Assembly (NCBI RefSeq): GCF_043641665.1
Contig: NC_092191.1
Coordinates: 927,501-991,500, forward strand
Reading direction: 5' to 3'
Source of the DNA: Enoplosus armatus
Lineage: Eukaryota; Chordata; Actinopteri; Centrarchiformes; Enoplosidae
Length of the DNA stretch: 64,000 nt
Of this stretch, positions 61,170-64,000 are shown piece by piece (the first letter of the stretch is position 1; every line of letters starts with the position of its first letter). The notes under the pieces are model-generated. The model ran no database searches, had not been told where the DNA came from, and saw only the letters and a program-made list of their open reading frames with translations. A program made the translations under genes and the position numbers.

Positions 61170-61450
61170 CTAGAGCTGCAACGATTGATCGATTAGTCGA
61201 TCAGTCGATCAACAGAATATCTATTATGAAAATAGTTAGTTGATTCATTTTCTACGTAATCTTTCAAGCTAAAAGGCCAAACATGAAGATTTGATGCTTT
61301 TCTTTGTCATATATGATATAAAACAAGCCGCTTGAACACGTCTCCTCGAGCTGTGGGAGATTATAACATACTCAGCATTTTATACACAAAACCATTAATC
61401 AGTGAATCCAGAAAATAGTCAGCAGATTAATCACTACAGAAAATAGTTTT
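61170..61450. repeat. Dispersed repeat (GAGCTGCAACGATTGATCGA type), copy 7
   Basis: GAGCTGCAACGATTGATCGA at one end and AGATTAATCACTACAGAAAA at the other, with CGATTAGTCGATCAGTCGAT between. It is the longest copy of the family first seen at 43528 and resembles a common fish repeat (recalled). Confidence 0.7.
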
Positions 61451-61457
61451 TCTAAAT

Positions 61458-61480
61458 GATGATGATGATGATGATGATGA
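61458..61480. repeat. (GAT)n microsatellite
   Basis: About seven GAT units directly beside the preceding dispersed repeat. Confidence 0.88.
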
Positions 61481-62900
61481 AGTGAATCATTTACACCACA
61501 TGTTTATTTTCATTTCAAAGTAACCATTAAAGGTCTTGGTCTTGGTCTTGGTCTGGGCTGATGACTTGTTTTATTGATGACTGGATCTTCAGGCCTCCTT
61601 GTTCAGGTGCTCAAAGTGGCGCAGAACCAGGAGCCTGGTTTCACGTGGTCTCTGCAGCAGCAGCTAACTGGTTTAACTGGGAGGGCTGGGAACCGCTCTG
61701 CTAGTCAGTGTGATTTATGATCCTTGTGTTGTTTTTATGGTCTGAGTGTGTTTGTTTTATGACTCAGCTGTAGGACACTGTGCCAGTGATGGATAGACCT
61801 GTTTCTATGGCGATTAGGCTGATTAAAATGTACTACTTTATGACTTTATGACTCTGTGAGCAGCCTCAACGTCTGTCTGTCTCTGAGTGTCCTAAGGGTG
61901 GCCGAGCAGTTCAGGAGCTGGACCCGTCTGACATCAGTAATTTGTTGATATTGATATAAACTGATACTGTATGCCATCAGAGCCTTCAGTTTACATGGCC
62001 CTTAAACCTGCGTTGCCCCTGTGGATGCTGGGTAATGTGTGCTGCTGTAACATGATAAATGAAGAGGGGAAGCTGATGGAGTAAATGTTCCCCCTCCAGT
62101 TTGTAGCTGCAGCTGCTCAGCAGATCTTCTGTTGGCCTCTAATGAAGTTAGACCTCACTGCTGCCCACTCTCTGTTTCACACACACAAATAAATAAGATG
62201 AGGGTGTGTGTGCAGCTAAAACAAGCCTCAAACGCTGCCAGGGTTTGGGGTTCAATTCCCTCTGAGACTAAAAGCCAAAGCGTGTGTGATGCTACAAGCC
62301 TGTGTGACTTGACACGTTCAATTTAATTTAAACTACACATGCACATAGTGCTGAAATCTTTTTAGTAATAGCTGCATGTCTGATGTCCGCTGTATAATAA
62401 ACGAAATTAAAATTAAATTAAATTAAATACCAAAGTACTCATTATGACTTCACATCTTGCCTCATAATAATCAAACGTGGACCTTTCCTGTCAGTATAAA
62501 AGTAGTCCAGATGATTATTGTCTGTAAAGACGTTTGATTGGATTTAAAGTAAACGCACATCAGAAGCGTTTAGTGGGTCTGGAGGAAACCGGTCCAGATG
62601 GTCTGCAGCTCTTGGCCTGGACTGGATGATGTTATATATGAAACAACTATGGCTTCAGATAAGATATCATATATTCATTATTGATTCAGCTGTAGATTAT
62701 TTTCAATGTGTTATTGGCTGACGTTTCCTTTATAAAAAGAATAAAGTCCTGAGGTTTCTCCTGATAATCGTTCATGTAAATTAAACATTTAAAGTTATTA
62801 AGAACCAAAGATAATTTGCATTATACAGAACATTTGAAAATTATTTTTACCTATAATCTAATAGATGAAGCAAGACACTAATGGAAGAAGAAGAACATGC
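61481..62900 (+). other. Putative intron, little recognisable
   Basis: Contains (TTGGTC)n near 61535-61552, a tRNA-like fragment at 62225-62275 and an (AATTA)n run at 62404-62426. No exon is recognised. Confidence 0.45.
62225..62275 (+). repeat. tRNA-like SINE fragment, copy 2
   Basis: AACGCTGCCAGGGTTTGGGG followed by TTCAATTCCC. It shares ACGCTGCCAGGGTT and GGGGTTCAATTCCC with the minus-strand copy at 32763-32830. Confidence 0.45.
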
Positions 62901-62928
62901 CAGATCAATTTGTGGGATTAAATAAAGG

Positions 62929-63357
62929 ATGATGATGAAGAGGAGAGGCAGAAGATGCAGGGAGGAAGAGGCCTGCAGCGCCTCACACCGTGGCTCGGGG
63001 GATTCTGGGTATTCTTATGCTAATCCATCGCCGGGGATGAGGCGCAGAGCAGCCAAGCAAACAATGGCAGTGGAGCCAGAAAGTCTGGCCTGCAGTCTCC
63101 CAGGCCCTGAAAGGCATGTCGGGCAGGGCGCCGACACCAACGGGAGGTTGCTGCAGCACCCAGAGGCCCGCCTGCAAGGAGGGGCCCCTGGAGGGGACAG
63201 GGAACGGGGCCAAGATGGAGGGAGAGAGGGGAGAGAGGGGGGAGGAGAAATGAGAAGCAGCAGGGGGAGAGGAGGAGGAGGAAGAGGAGGAGGAATAAGG
63301 GAACTGAGAAGAAAAGAAGAACAAATGGAAATGGAGAAGAAAGAGGAGGTAAGATGA
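62929..63357 (+). other. Purine-rich ORF region with donor-like end, unconfirmed exon or regulatory element
   Basis: A 142-codon frame is open here and its first half is high-complexity (62960-63180). The second half is Gly/Glu/Arg-rich from GGAGGA repeats. The frame ends near GAGGAG|gtaagatg at 63351, a fair donor. No domain or homologue is recognised. It could be an alternative first exon, a conserved element or chance. Confidence 0.2.
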
Positions 63358-63520
63358 GGGGAAAAAAAGAGAAGAGAAGAAGTGAAAGGGGGGGGGGATA
63401 AAGACCAGGAGAGAACATAAGAGACAGAAATGAAGAGGGGAAAGAGACGAAGGCAGATAAAGAGAGAGAGAAAAAGGGGAAACAAGACTGTGGAAAGGAA
63501 AGGTGATGTGGTGGAGAGGA
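63190..63520. repeat. Polypurine tract
   Basis: Over 300 nt consist almost only of A and G on the plus strand (GGAGGA, GAGAGA, AAAGGGG), with a G run at 63390-63398. Confidence 0.75.
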
Positions 63521-63837
63521 AGAAATAATGTCAGTAAAGTGGAAGAATAGAAACTGGTTTAGCACATCCAGGCTACTGTACCTTGACTTCTTCTCTTTTG
63601 AGGTGATGGCACCTCTTCTTCTGTGGTCTTGTCCTCATTCAAGTGAAATAACAAGTGTATGAAGTGTAAAAACACATAAATGTGAGTCTGATGTCCTTCT
63701 CTTCAGAGACATTTTCTTTCTCTGCGTCAGGTTTAAAAACTGTTCTCAAGTTGCCGCAAGTGCATCAAAAATCATATTTCTTCCTGGAGTCATAAGTCAG
63801 ACATGATAAACTGATGAAATCATAGAAAAAAGATGCT

Positions 63838-63985
63838 CCTTCTAACTGCAGAACCTGCCTGAGAATCCTCCTGTTTTTAAGTTTCCTTCAGTGTCACAGT
63901 GATCCAGTGATAGTTGTCTGTCCATCCAAGAGGACACTGCAGAGAGGAGCTGCTAACAGCTGATTCAGCTGCTTTAATGGAGGGG
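63838..63985. repeat. Dispersed repeat copy 2 (family not named)
   Basis: CTTCTAACTGCAGAACCTGC through GCTGATTCAGCTGCTTTAAT, matching 3414-3565 in the same orientation. It runs close to the window edge. Confidence 0.65.
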
Positions 63986-64000
63986 GGGGGCAGTTAATCC

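Noticed and set aside
63015..63565. Three overlapping minus-strand ORFs of 113-181 aa
   Set aside because: They are translations of a polypyrimidine strand (Ser/Phe/Leu/Pro-rich) opposite the polypurine tract.

Overview
The window is teleost fish nuclear DNA, probably from a spiny-rayed species. The evidence is small vertebrate-type exons with GT/AG introns, very dense (CA)n, (CTC)n and (TTA)n microsatellites, and several dispersed repeats that are common in fish genomes. There is no sign of bacterial or viral coding sequence.

Positions 1046-37616 (+) hold one gene that can be read completely: ldb3 (Cypher/ZASP, LIM domain binding 3), a muscle Z-disc PDZ-LIM protein. I reconstructed 14 coding exons whose splice phases all fit. 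They give 705 residues in the order N-terminal PDZ, two ZM-type segments, a Pro/Gln/Ala-rich linker and three C-terminal LIM domains. A noncoding leader probably precedes the ATG, and the 3' UTR and downstream DNA run from 37617.

Intron 1 (1142-18398) carries an unusual insertion. Nine threonine tRNA genes (eight AGT, one CGT) and three truncated Thr-TGT-like remnants lie on the minus strand, antisense to ldb3. Eight of the nine genes sit in a tandem array at about 7641-16240. Each array unit of 1.09-1.39 kb pairs one tRNA with a block of a 12/20-bp minisatellite. The first part of the array has an alternating A-B-A-B structure. This array is the most remarkable object in the window.

Other ldb3 introns hold a foldback repeat, a 290-bp CA tract, a 54/66-bp VNTR, an AT palindrome just after exon 10, and a 1.2-kb 8-bp minisatellite that begins at the donor of exon 11.

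From about 41830 a CpG-rich stretch ending in a good splice donor (42162/42163) looks like the noncoding first exon of a second plus-strand gene. Gene order in other vertebrates (LDB3 followed by BMPR1A on the same strand) suggests bmpr1a. This is inference, because no BMPR1A coding exon is visible. The rest of the window to 64000 would be its long first intron. It holds microsatellites, diverged dispersed repeats, a few high-complexity segments that may be regulatory, and one short ORF that looks like a signal peptide.
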